Below, piece after piece: positions 10,294 to 19,893 of a stretch of 63,294 nt of DNA. Below the pieces are notes generated by a model, which was not told where the DNA came from, searched no databases, and saw only the letters and a program-made list of their open reading frames with translations. The first letter of the stretch is position 1. Each line of letters begins with the position of its first letter. The position numbers and the translations under genes were made by a program. The DNA is from an uncultured Lactobacillus sp. Its GTDB lineage: Bacteria > Bacillota > Bacilli > Lactobacillales > Lactobacillaceae. Location of the stretch: positions 1 to 63,294 of the forward strand of contig CAMLMR010000002.1 in the NCBI GenBank assembly GCA_946481335.1. Direction: 5' to 3'.

Positions 10294-10686
10294 GGTGTAC
10301 ATTCCTGTAAGCCATGTTTTGTGCTTTATATTTAAGTCAGGCCTTTAAATATAAAGTAGTAATCATCTATCTGAGAAATAAAATTTCTCCCCCACACTTG
10401 GTTCAATTTCCGTGTGTGAAGCTCCCCTACCAAAGTTTGGGTTTCCCGCTCGCGGGGTTTACCGCGTTCCACCAGTATCGTTTCCGAAACTGTATCGTCA
10501 CTGTGGCACTTTCAGAAGTACTAAAGCATAGCAAAACCTTAGCTCGTTTCTTCGCCATTACTACATAATTGTAGTCCCCCGGCTTATTTTTTCACCGAGC
10601 ACGAACACTACAAGCATCGCAGCTTGTGCGAGAGTGGACTTTCCTCAGCCAACATAAGTTGACCGCGATTACTCAGAACATACACC
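10294..10686 (-). ncRNA. rnpB: RNase P RNA, type B
   Basis: Minus strand contains GAGTAATCGC...GAGGAAAGTCCACTCTCGC and 3' ACAAAACATGGCTTACAG. P1 pairing GGTGTATGTTC / GAATGTACACC sets the ends. Lies between gpsB and ypsC as in B. subtilis. Confidence 0.95.
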
Positions 10687-10698
10687 AGTTATTAACGA

Positions 10699-11085
10699 TT
10701 AATATCTGTCAATGCTACTTGGCCCTTCAGTAGAACCAAATACACGTTGTTCTAGGTTAGATACTCGTTTTAGAAGTTCATTTTCAATACGAGTTCTACC
10801 TAAGTCGTCATTATTTGATGGTGCTGAATTTGAATTGTTGAAATAACCAGAAGGAGTAACGCTTGGTTCTGGTGTAACAGTACCAGCAGATTGCTTTAAT
10901 CTTTGTAATTCCATTCTTAATTGATTGTTTTCATTTTCTAGACTATTAACACGATTGTCATATGCTTGATAGTCTTTAATTATACCGTCCAAGAAAGTAT
11001 CAACTTCATTTGGATCGTACCCTCTCATCTTTTGAGAAAATGACTTTTCTAAGATGTCCTTAGGGGTAAATTGTATATTGTTCAT
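10699..11085 (-). CDS. gpsB: Cell division protein GpsB
   Basis: FTPKDILEKSFSQKMRGYDPNEVDTFLDGIIKDYQAY, DivIVA/GpsB N-terminal domain. Confidence 0.95.
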   Translation of the reverse strand: MNNIQFTPKDILEKSFSQKMRGYDPNEVDTFLDGIIKDYQAYDNRVNSLENENNQLRMELQRLKQSAGTVTPEPSVTPSGYFNNSNSAPSNNDDLGRTRIENELLKRVSNLEQRVFGSTEGPSSIDRY

Positions 11086-11154
11086 TATTCACACCTCATA
11101 TTATAAATAATCACGAACAATTATCATTGTACCAGAAATTTAAACATTTTCAAT

Positions 11155-11721
11155 TTATTCCTCGAAATTATTTAAATTATTTTGGTATTCATTCGCGGCT
11201 TCTTGTAGCTCATCAAAATCAATTAAATGATAATCATAGTCGTGTAATTCTGAAAATCTTTTAATCTGTTCATAATCATATTGTGTTTTGCCAGGATTGT
11301 CAACATCATAGATTAATAGGGCTCTATCGGTGTGGTTGAGCATAAAATCTTGATATGCCCTTAATTGCATTGGTGACTTATAAGAGTCATTAGAAACACT
11401 AGCAGAAAAGTCCACTTTATTAAGGGCTTCTGATAATTTCATTTGATTTTGTTCGTTCCACTGGTTACCAAACTCTTTAAAAGGTAGCATCATAGAAATT
11501 TGAAATTCTTCAGGATAAGCCTCTTTTAATTGATCAGCGGCCTCAACTGTCCATTGTTCGACTCCCATTTGCCCACCAGTTATTATCCAGTCAACACCAT
11601 CTTCAATAGATTGCTTTAAATTATTTTCAATTACATTCTTTATAACTAGTTCTTTTGGATCTTTGTCACCGAACACACCTAGTTCATAGCTTCTATATCC
11701 AGTTACCCAAAGTCTTGAGAT
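11155..11721 (-). CDS. YpsA/DUF1273 family (SLOG-like); probable AUC start
   Basis: The ORF track begins at GTG 11676 (MFGDKDP). The frame continues upstream as ISRLWVTGYRSYELG to ATC 11721, matching the conserved family N-terminus, with AGGGGGTG seven nt upstream. Confidence 0.85.
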   Translation of the reverse strand: MSRLWVTGYRSYELGVFGDKDPKELVIKNVIENNLKQSIEDGVDWIITGGQMGVEQWTVEAADQLKEAYPEEFQISMMLPFKEFGNQWNEQNQMKLSEALNKVDFSASVSNDSYKSPMQLRAYQDFMLNHTDRALLIYDVDNPGKTQYDYEQIKRFSELHDYDYHLIDFDELQEAANEYQNNLNNFEE

Positions 11722-11761
11722 ATTAACACCCCCTACCTTATTATTAACTTTTCATTACTAA

Positions 11762-11770
11762 TGGTATAAT
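11762..11770 (+). promoter_or_regulatory. Extended -10 promoter for recU
   Basis: TGGTATAAT at 11762-11770, upstream of recU. Confidence 0.5.
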
Positions 11771-11823
11771 ATCATTAATAAACTTACAGTAATAATTTAT
11801 TATTTTTTTGAAAGGTGGTACAC

Positions 11824-12435
11824 ATGGCTATCCGTTATCCAAATGGTAAGGCTTATAATACCGGCTTGGATAAAAAGAATTCAACCTCCAAGAATAGATA
11901 CGTAAAACCAACGTTACATGGTGGTCGTGGAATGACTCTTGAAGAAGAATTGAATCGAAGCAATGAGTATTATTTAAGTAAAGATATTGCCGTAATACAC
12001 AAAAAACCAACCCCTATTCAAATCGTTAAGGTTGATTATCCTAAGAGAAGTGCCGCTACAATTAAGGAAGCGTATTTTCGTAAAGCCTCTACTACCGATT
12101 ATAATGGTGTATATAAAGGAAGATACATAGATTTTGATGCAAAGGAAACTAAAAATAAAACATCTTTTCCGTTATCTAACTTTCATGACCACCAGGTAGA
12201 ACATATGCGTAAATGCGTTAGTAATGGTGGAATTTGCTTCGCCATTATTAAATTTGTAACGTTTGATGAAGTTTATTTATTTAAAGCATCTGACCTCTTT
12301 TATTTCTGGGATAAACAAAATAATGGTGGAAAAAAATCCATAAAAAAGGATATAATTGAGGAACTTGGTTATAAGATTAATTATTCATTAAATCCCACGA
12401 TACCTTATTTGGATGCCGTGGATGAATTAATATAG
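11824..12435 (+). CDS. recU: Holliday junction resolvase RecU
   Basis: MAIRYPNGKAYN; GRYIDFDAKETKNKTSFPLSNFHDHQVEHM. ATG 11824 preferred over GTG 11815. Confidence 0.95.
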   Translation: MAIRYPNGKAYNTGLDKKNSTSKNRYVKPTLHGGRGMTLEEELNRSNEYYLSKDIAVIHKKPTPIQIVKVDYPKRSAATIKEAYFRKASTTDYNGVYKGRYIDFDAKETKNKTSFPLSNFHDHQVEHMRKCVSNGGICFAIIKFVTFDEVYLFKASDLFYFWDKQNNGGKKSIKKDIIEELGYKINYSLNPTIPYLDAVDELI

Positions 12436-12454
12436 ACCGTAAAGGAGAATAATA

Positions 12455-14749
12455 ATGTCTCAAAATAATCCTAATTTGGGCAGCCGTGTCCAAAGAAATC
12501 AAAAGAAATATAAATCTTCTAAACATGCTACATGGATCAAAAAAGTCATTGTAGGTGGATTAGGATTTATCTCATTACTAATCGTTTTGGGAGCTATCGT
12601 TTTTACAATTTTTGCATCTAGTGCACCTGAAATTAGTTATCAATCTCTATCAAGTGATAACTCAACCAAGATTTATGACAATTCTGGTCACGTTATCTCT
12701 CGTTTAGGTGTTCAAGATCGTGATTATATCAAGTCTGATAAAATTCCTAGTCAACTAAAAAATGCGATTGTTTCAATTGAAGATCGTCGTTTCTATAAGC
12801 ATCATGGTGTTGACCCAATTAGAATCCTAGGTGCTTCATTATCTAATGTAACCTCAGGTTCTTTAAATCTTCAAGGTGGTTCTACTTTAACTCAACAATT
12901 AGTTAAGTTATCAGTATTTTCTACTGCCGCTTCTGATAGAACTTTCAAGAGAAAAGCTCAAGAAGCTTGGTTAGCCTTAAAGATCGAACGCACCTACTCA
13001 AAACAACAAATTCTAGAATTTTACATTAATAAGGTTTACATGGGTAACAATGTATATGGTATGGAAACAGCTTCTGAATACTACTTTGGTAAATCATTAA
13101 GCAAGCTTTCCATTGCACAAACCGCTTTACTAGCTGGTATGCCACAATCACCAAGTTACTACAACCCATATGTATATCCTCAATATGCAAAGGATAGAAG
13201 AAATGAAGTCTTAAACGCAATGGCTTCATACGGTGCAATCACACAAAAACAAGCAGCCGAAGCTAAGAAAACAAGTATCAAGAGTGGATTAGTTAAGAAT
13301 CATAAGAGTAGTTCATTTGAAGCTGTTAAAGAAAAATATGTTGATTCATATCTAAAACAAGTTATTCAAGAACTTAAAGATAAAGGTTATAACACACAAT
13401 CTGGTTTGAAAGTTTACACTAACCTAGATCTTTCAGCCCAAAAGAAACTTTATGATTTAGCCAACAACGATGCATCTGTTGGATTCCCTAATAACACCAT
13501 GCAAGTTGGTGCTACATTAGTAAATCCTAAGACCGGTGCTGTTAATGCAATGATTGGTAATAGAAAGACAGATATTCAATTAGGTTTGAACAGAGCTGTC
13601 CAAACTGATAGATCAAGTGGTTCAACAGCTAAGCCTTTAATGGATTATGGTCCAGCCATTGAATACCTAAACTACCCTACTTATCAATTAGTTCATGATA
13701 CTCCTTACACTTACGCTGGAACTAGCACAACATTGAAGGACTTTGATGGTAGATATGAAGGAACTATCTCAATGCATAAAGCATTGGTTGAATCTAGAAA
13801 TATTCCTGCCATTAGAACCCTTGAAAACGTTGGTGTAAGTAAAGCAACTGATTTCTTAAGTTCACTAGGGATGTCATTCAGTGATCCATTATCACTACAA
13901 AATGGTATCGGATTATATATATCAACTGAACAAGAAGCTGCAGCCTACTCTGCATTTGCTAACAATGGTGTATACCACAAGCCATACCTAATCAGTAAGG
14001 TTGTTACTCCTGACAACGAATCACATGATTTCTCTTCAGAAGGTTCTCAAGTAATGAGCCCTGCTACAGCATTCATGATGACTTCAATGCTTAAGGGTGT
14101 TATGAACCAATCAAACGGTTCAGGTACTGCTGCCTACATTCCTGGCTTATACCAAGCTGGTAAGACTGGTACTACTCAATACCCTGATAACACTTACAAG
14201 GGTTACCTACCAGCATATGCAGCAATGGATTCATGGTTCACTGGTTATACTCAAAACTATGCCCTATCTGTTTGGACGGGATATGACCATCCATATGAGA
14301 CTGGTAATTATCTAACCGCAGCCCAAACTGATATTGCGCAACGAATTTACAAGTATGAAATGCAATACATTTCTCAAAACCAAACTAACAGCGACTGGGT
14401 AAAACCAAGCAATGTAACTGCTGTTAAGTCTGGCGGACAAACTGAGTACTACAAAGACGGATACTCATCTATCCAAGGTGATAAGACCACTGGTTACTCA
14501 GGTGGATCACTTTCATCAGTTCTTGATAGTACAAAGAAACAAACAAAGGATACCAAGTCAAACAAATCATCAGACGATGATGATGATAAGGATTCTCAAA
14601 AAGATAAAAACGAAGCTAAGAAGAGTGCTGGCTCAAATGGAAACAACAATAATGATTCAAATAAGAATCAACAAAATACCAACAACGGTAATAAAGCCAA
14701 TAATACCAACAACAATCAACAAAACAATAATGGAAACAACAACCATTAA
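12455..14749 (+). CDS. ponA: Class A penicillin-binding protein (PBP1A)
   Basis: EDRRFYKHHGVDP, GGSTLTQQLVK, SGSTAKP, ESRN, GKTGTT; Asn-rich C-terminal tail. Confidence 0.95.
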   Translation: MSQNNPNLGSRVQRNQKKYKSSKHATWIKKVIVGGLGFISLLIVLGAIVFTIFASSAPEISYQSLSSDNSTKIYDNSGHVISRLGVQDRDYIKSDKIPSQLKNAIVSIEDRRFYKHHGVDPIRILGASLSNVTSGSLNLQGGSTLTQQLVKLSVFSTAASDRTFKRKAQEAWLALKIERTYSKQQILEFYINKVYMGNNVYGMETASEYYFGKSLSKLSIAQTALLAGMPQSPSYYNPYVYPQYAKDRRNEVLNAMASYGAITQKQAAEAKKTSIKSGLVKNHKSSSFEAVKEKYVDSYLKQVIQELKDKGYNTQSGLKVYTNLDLSAQKKLYDLANNDASVGFPNNTMQVGATLVNPKTGAVNAMIGNRKTDIQLGLNRAVQTDRSSGSTAKPLMDYGPAIEYLNYPTYQLVHDTPYTYAGTSTTLKDFDGRYEGTISMHKALVESRNIPAIRTLENVGVSKATDFLSSLGMSFSDPLSLQNGIGLYISTEQEAAAYSAFANNGVYHKPYLISKVVTPDNESHDFSSEGSQVMSPATAFMMTSMLKGVMNQSNGSGTAAYIPGLYQAGKTGTTQYPDNTYKGYLPAYAAMDSWFTGYTQNYALSVWTGYDHPYETGNYLTAAQTDIAQRIYKYEMQYISQNQTNSDWVKPSNVTAVKSGGQTEYYKDGYSSIQGDKTTGYSGGSLSSVLDSTKKQTKDTKSNKSSDDDDDKDSQKDKNEAKKSAGSNGNNNNDSNKNQQNTNNGNKANNTNNNQQNNNGNNNH

Positions 14750-14759
14750 TTGATAAATA

Positions 14760-14795
14760 AAAAAGCACCTAGAAAATTTCTAGGTGCTTTTTTAT
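14760..14795. terminator. Bidirectional terminator between pbp1A and dnaD
   Basis: aaaagcacctagaaa / tttctaggtgctttttt. Confidence 0.85.
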
Positions 14796-14803
14796 TTTGC
14801 GTT

Positions 14804-15541
14804 TTATTTATCAATCTTAAACAATGGGATATCCGGTTTATTTTGAGAACTTTTGTCGCCAAATTTAGCGTTTTTGCTATATTTTTGCTCATGATTACGA
14901 CGATTACGTTCAACGTCTGCAGGAGTAGTTATATTAGCTTTTTCCCAATTAACAAGAATTCTATCCATATACTTCAAACTATAAACTTGATTTAGGACAG
15001 ATTCTCTAAGTGCTAATTTAATCATTTGAGGATTGTATTTATCATCATTTATCCATTGATTAATTGTTTCAATTTCGATTGGAGATAATGGTCGACCAAA
15101 TTCTGATTCTATTGAATTAAACACTTTTTTTCTATCAGATTCTGTAATTTCGGCAGATGTATTGTTACTTGCAAAATTATCATTAGATATTATTTCATCA
15201 TTTGAAACATCTTGATTTAATTCTGATAGTTTTTCGTACATTAAAGAGAAGTCATATACATCGAAATCTTGTCCCTTTGCGTTTGATAAGGTCTTAATTC
15301 TCATAAGCTTCTTTTCAACGAGTTCATGCAACACTTGGTAGGCCTTGGCATTTGTAAATCCTGTTGAATTAGCAATGTCATTTATATCAGGGAAATAATT
15401 GCCTATATCAATGTTTCTTTTGATTTGAAGATAAATCACTAATTGATCACTAGTCATTCCTAGCTTAGGATAGTTCTTCAATAGATAATTAGAAATAGTT
15501 GTTTGGCCTGATTGAAGTATGGTTTTTGCAAATTTATCCAT
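14804..15541 (-). CDS. dnaD: DnaD replication initiation protein
   Basis: Winged-helix N-terminus plus DnaD C-terminal domain (LSPIEIETINQWINDDKYNPQMIKLALRESV). Confidence 0.9.
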   Translation of the reverse strand: MDKFAKTILQSGQTTISNYLLKNYPKLGMTSDQLVIYLQIKRNIDIGNYFPDINDIANSTGFTNAKAYQVLHELVEKKLMRIKTLSNAKGQDFDVYDFSLMYEKLSELNQDVSNDEIISNDNFASNNTSAEITESDRKKVFNSIESEFGRPLSPIEIETINQWINDDKYNPQMIKLALRESVLNQVYSLKYMDRILVNWEKANITTPADVERNRRNHEQKYSKNAKFGDKSSQNKPDIPLFKIDK

Positions 15542-15559
15542 TAGAACATGCCCCTTTTT

Positions 15560-16063
15560 CTATACGTTAGCAATAAATCTTAATATTCTTCCTGTCTTGA
15601 AGTCAATTACAGCGTAGTTTAATTCATTTTTTGAATTGAAGTAGCTAACTGTCCATGCAGGCTTTTCATTAAAGATTGTTGGAGCGACACTAATCAACTT
15701 AGCAATTCTTTGTTTTTGATTAGCAACGCTTTTTGCTTCGTTTGCTGAGATTCCATCTTTGACATTGGCAACATTGATATTACCTGTCTTCTTTTCGATT
15801 ATCACATATTGCTTTTGATTATCTTTATTAGGACCTTCAATAGTGTAATATGTTCTATTTAAATCAGACATGTAAAAATGGTCTACAGATTTAATTCCAA
15901 CCTTCTTTTCTGCCAATGTTGTTGCTTGGTGTTTGGCAGTTGATAGTGGTTGTCTAGCCCATAGGAACAGACCAATAATTATTAAAATTAAAGTGATAAT
16001 GATTCCAATTAACCATTTAATAATTCTAAAATAGTTAATCTTTTTAAAAAATGAAACATTCAT
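15560..16063 (-). CDS. YpmB-like protein (DUF5590)
   Basis: Single N-terminal TM plus PepSY-like domain; located between dnaD and dinG. Confidence 0.75.
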   Translation of the reverse strand: MNVSFFKKINYFRIIKWLIGIIITLILIIIGLFLWARQPLSTAKHQATTLAEKKVGIKSVDHFYMSDLNRTYYTIEGPNKDNQKQYVIIEKKTGNINVANVKDGISANEAKSVANQKQRIAKLISVAPTIFNEKPAWTVSYFNSKNELNYAVIDFKTGRILRFIANV

Positions 16064-16075
16064 CTTCTTACTCCC

Positions 16076-18799
16076 TTATAACTTTTTAAATTTTTCGATA
16101 ATCTTTCTTTTATCAAGCAACTGTGGCTTGATATGACTTGGGATTAAGTCAATCAGATTACTACCATATGGTCCTTCAATGACTTCCTTGTCTCTTAAGT
16201 AAATCAATCCCTTTGAACCAGATAATTCTATCACATCTTTGATTGCATCTTTAATATTTAAAATACTTAATGGTATCGATAGTCCATCATTTGGATTACC
16301 GTGTTCATTATTAATTAAATCATACTGTGCTTGTAAATATATGTCATCAAATGAATCAATCGCCATTGAGTCGACAATTAGCGTGTTAATTGGTTTGTTT
16401 TTATTATGTAATGATTTTAATAAATCATTATTACCAATAACAATGTTTTGAGAATCAATAATAATTTTCTTTACGATTTTGTCATCATTGCCACTAAAGT
16501 CTTGGCTTAAAATCACGTTATGTTCGTTAACGTCAGATTCATATAATGTTTTGGCAATATCTTTTACCCTCTCTTTTGAACGGGTTAGGATAAACGAATT
16601 ACCTTTATTATACTTCATAACTTTTTCAATGGGCATTGGAATTTGTAACGATTCATCCAAAATTAGATTAACTTGTCCGTTCAAGTCAATGTCATCTTCG
16701 AATTTAATCATTCTAGTGTTTTGGCGTTTCAATTCTAACTTATCGTAGAAGTATTGAGATCGCTTAGATGAATAAATTGCACTATCCAAGAATATAATTC
16801 CGTTGAAATATTTGTACAGCTCATTGGGTAATATGTTTTCATTTCTAACTAAACCACCGTATAGTATACCGTTATCAACATCTTTATCATCGTTAACACT
16901 GAATGCAAAGACTAGTTTTTTACCCAATTTATTTAACTTAAATAAACGAACGAGATTTTTTTCGATGAAGTCGCAATATTCTTCAATCTTATCAAAGAAA
17001 TCGTACAAAATGGCCTTATCGTGACCGTTAAAATGGTTAATTGATCTCTTCATATCATCAACTATGTCTAATATGGTTTGTTGGTTTCTAGAAATTGAAT
17101 TAAACAATGATTTCTTATTCAAAACAAAAGTCTTAAATCTTTCAACATCAGGTTTAACGATATATCCCTCAATAGTTCGATTAAGTTTGCTCTTGGAATA
17201 AAATGCATTTAGGAAATCATCCTTGATTGTTTCAAACTGATCGGTATTTTTAGCCAATAGGTTTGCAATCTTTTTAGCCATACCTGATTGCTTCTTAGCT
17301 TTGCTAAATATATCAAATACATTTCTGTTGTGAGTTTGATACATTAGGTTTGTGATGTGATTACATATAATCTTGTTTTCACTTAATTTAAACTTAACTC
17401 GATAATTATTCAGTGCATTTTCACTTAGTCTTCTCGAATCCTTAATTACTAGGTATGGATCATTTTGATGTAATTTTTGCACATTCTGCAATAAATAGTC
17501 ATGGGATACAAAAATTACGTTAGCATTTTGATAATCGTGCGCTAACTTTTTAATATAATATCCTCTATTTTGATCATCACTAACTACGTTTAAGAAGTAA
17601 TTTTGATTATTATCTTTATCAAGTTTTAATTCGTTAATGTCACCAGTCTTAGTAAAAGTTAGCCAAACTAAGATTTTACATTTTAAAAACTCGGTGTTTT
17701 TTGAATTACTGACAACATTTAAACTATCAGAAAACTTATCCAAATCGATATAATCCGACACCGGTCTTACAATCAGACTACGCAAACGATTAGCATTAAT
17801 TTTGTTAATATTCTTGATCTGATTGATTAATGAAGATTCTGAATTAAAGTTTTCATCTCCGGCTATTACGATTTTTTGTCCCTTTTTAATCAAATAGCTT
17901 AATGGGAATAAGTAACTAAAATCATAATTAAACTCCCTATTTTCTTCGATTAATAGGTTATTACTTTCAGCATCTGAATGATAATTACCATAAATAGAAT
18001 TCATTAATTTGTTTTCAGTATTACTGAATTCTGTAATACCTTTAAACATTTTAGCTTTCTTGCGTTTATTATTGGGGTATTTTAATTCTACAAAGTCACT
18101 ATCATCATGATACTTAATCTTTCTAACCTTCAGATTTTTTATATTCATAATCTTAGGATTATCATCATTATGTTTAAGATTAAAAGCACGTCTAAACATG
18201 ATTAATGTATCCATTGGTAATGAAGGATTAATATTTAATATCTGTTTAACAGTCTTTTTAGGTAAATTATCTAATTGATGAAGTAATATAATTAAAATTT
18301 TAGCAGTTGCCATTGCATCACTGCTTGATGAATGGGGATGGTCATGAACAATATTCAAATTTTTACTCAAATCGGTAAGTTTATAACTAGGTTCAGTTGG
18401 AAGTAACAATTGACTTAAAGTAACGGTATCAATTGCTTTATTTGTTAGTTCTTTATGATTAACCCTTTTAAATTCAAAATTTAAAAATGGAAAATCAAAA
18501 TTGACGTTATGGGCAACGAAAACTGTGTTATCAAGTAACTGATAAATCTTATCAGCGACTTCAGCAAACGTTGGTGCATTAACGACTGTTTGGTTTGATA
18601 TTCCAGTTAATTTTGTGATTTCAGTTGGAATACTAATTTCAGGATTAATAAATGAATTAAACGATCCAATAATTTTATTGTTTTGTACAAATGTACAACT
18701 AAATTGGATTATTCGATTAGTATAGTTGGATTGACTACTACCAGTAGTCTCAATATCCACCACTGAAAAAATGGTATTACTCATGATTTCGTTCACCAA
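16076..18799 (-). CDS. dinG: DinG-family protein: intact DEDDh exonuclease, degenerate SF2 helicase region
   Basis: SVVDIETTG, FVAHNVNFDFPFL, HSSSSDAMATAKIL (exonuclease). C-terminal half aligns in order with DinG but Walker A and DEAH are replaced. Start may be ATG 18784. Confidence 0.88.
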   Translation of the reverse strand: MVNEIMSNTIFSVVDIETTGSSQSNYTNRIIQFSCTFVQNNKIIGSFNSFINPEISIPTEITKLTGISNQTVVNAPTFAEVADKIYQLLDNTVFVAHNVNFDFPFLNFEFKRVNHKELTNKAIDTVTLSQLLLPTEPSYKLTDLSKNLNIVHDHPHSSSSDAMATAKILIILLHQLDNLPKKTVKQILNINPSLPMDTLIMFRRAFNLKHNDDNPKIMNIKNLKVRKIKYHDDSDFVELKYPNNKRKKAKMFKGITEFSNTENKLMNSIYGNYHSDAESNNLLIEENREFNYDFSYLFPLSYLIKKGQKIVIAGDENFNSESSLINQIKNINKINANRLRSLIVRPVSDYIDLDKFSDSLNVVSNSKNTEFLKCKILVWLTFTKTGDINELKLDKDNNQNYFLNVVSDDQNRGYYIKKLAHDYQNANVIFVSHDYLLQNVQKLHQNDPYLVIKDSRRLSENALNNYRVKFKLSENKIICNHITNLMYQTHNRNVFDIFSKAKKQSGMAKKIANLLAKNTDQFETIKDDFLNAFYSKSKLNRTIEGYIVKPDVERFKTFVLNKKSLFNSISRNQQTILDIVDDMKRSINHFNGHDKAILYDFFDKIEEYCDFIEKNLVRLFKLNKLGKKLVFAFSVNDDKDVDNGILYGGLVRNENILPNELYKYFNGIIFLDSAIYSSKRSQYFYDKLELKRQNTRMIKFEDDIDLNGQVNLILDESLQIPMPIEKVMKYNKGNSFILTRSKERVKDIAKTLYESDVNEHNVILSQDFSGNDDKIVKKIIIDSQNIVIGNNDLLKSLHNKNKPINTLIVDSMAIDSFDDIYLQAQYDLINNEHGNPNDGLSIPLSILNIKDAIKDVIELSGSKGLIYLRDKEVIEGPYGSNLIDLIPSHIKPQLLDKRKIIEKFKKL

Positions 18800-18943
18800 T
18801 CTTTCAAAAAATACTTACCTTAATAATACTACATTTACACTATGTTTATCTATCAATTCACGGTACAAATATAAATATTTAAGTTATTTTTATTATGGTG
18901 ATTTTATGATACTATTAATATTAAGAGAAAGTGAGCGATAACA

Positions 18944-19873
18944 TTGACAAATCAATCAATTGGGCATAGTCATGCCAAAATAATACTTATGGGTGAACAT
19001 AGTGTCGTATATGGGCAACCGGCTATTGCACTACCAATTCCCAAAATCGATTTAAACGTTAGAATCGTCGAAAAGCAAAATGGCATTTACATCAACAGTA
19101 AATATTTCATTGGTGATTTAAACAACGTGCCTAATGACCTATTAGGAATTAAAAATTTAATTGATAGTACCCTCTCTAGACTTCATAAAGAGGATGCTTC
19201 TTTTGAGATGATTATTGATAGTTCCATTCCATCTGAGCGTGGAATGGGATCTTCAGCAGCAACCTCTGTTGCAATTGTTAAAGCGTTGTTTCACTACTTT
19301 GATGTTAACTTTGATAAAGACCTACTGCTTGATTTAAGTAATGTTGAAGAAACAATTACACATGGTAACCCTTCTGGATTGGATACAGCTACTGCTGGTT
19401 CAGATAACCCAGTTTGGTTTATCAGAAATGAAACATTAAATGAAATTAATTTTAATTTAAACGCCGTTCTAGTGATTGCTGATTCTGGAATCAAAGGTAG
19501 AACTGATATTGCGATTAATTATGTCAAGCAACAACTAAATAACAATAAAGAAGACACTATGAAGTCTATAAAACACATTGGTGATTTAGTCACTCGCGCA
19601 AGATACGACATTGAAAACGATAATTCAACTGAGCTTGGTAAATTGATGTCCGAAAATCAAAAAGAACTTAAAAAATTAAAGGTAAGTAACGATAAAATCG
19701 ATGAGTTAGTTGAAATTGCTAACCGCAATGGTTCACTTGGTACTAAGCTCACAGGAAGCGGCCTTGGTGGATGTATTATTGCATTAGCTAGAAACATCAA
19801 TGAAGCTCAAAGCATCGAAAATGCACTACTAAAAGCCGGTGCACTAGATACTTGGATTCAACCTTTTAAATAA
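18944..19873 (+). CDS. mvk: Mevalonate kinase (TTG start)
   Basis: GHSHAKIILMGEHSVVYGQPAIALP; SERGMGSSAATSVA; GNPSGLDTATAG. Confidence 0.95.
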   Translation: MTNQSIGHSHAKIILMGEHSVVYGQPAIALPIPKIDLNVRIVEKQNGIYINSKYFIGDLNNVPNDLLGIKNLIDSTLSRLHKEDASFEMIIDSSIPSERGMGSSAATSVAIVKALFHYFDVNFDKDLLLDLSNVEETITHGNPSGLDTATAGSDNPVWFIRNETLNEINFNLNAVLVIADSGIKGRTDIAINYVKQQLNNNKEDTMKSIKHIGDLVTRARYDIENDNSTELGKLMSENQKELKKLKVSNDKIDELVEIANRNGSLGTKLTGSGLGGCIIALARNINEAQSIENALLKAGALDTWIQPFK

Positions 19874-19893
19874 CCTTCGGAGGAATATATAAG

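Noticed and set aside
10314-10568. 84-aa plus-strand ORF in the track
   Set aside because: Lies entirely antisense within the RNase P RNA gene; no coding-like composition or SD.
14478-14753. 91-aa ORF overlapping the pbp1A 3' end
   Set aside because: Alternate frame of the low-complexity Asn-rich tail; composition is a frame artefact.
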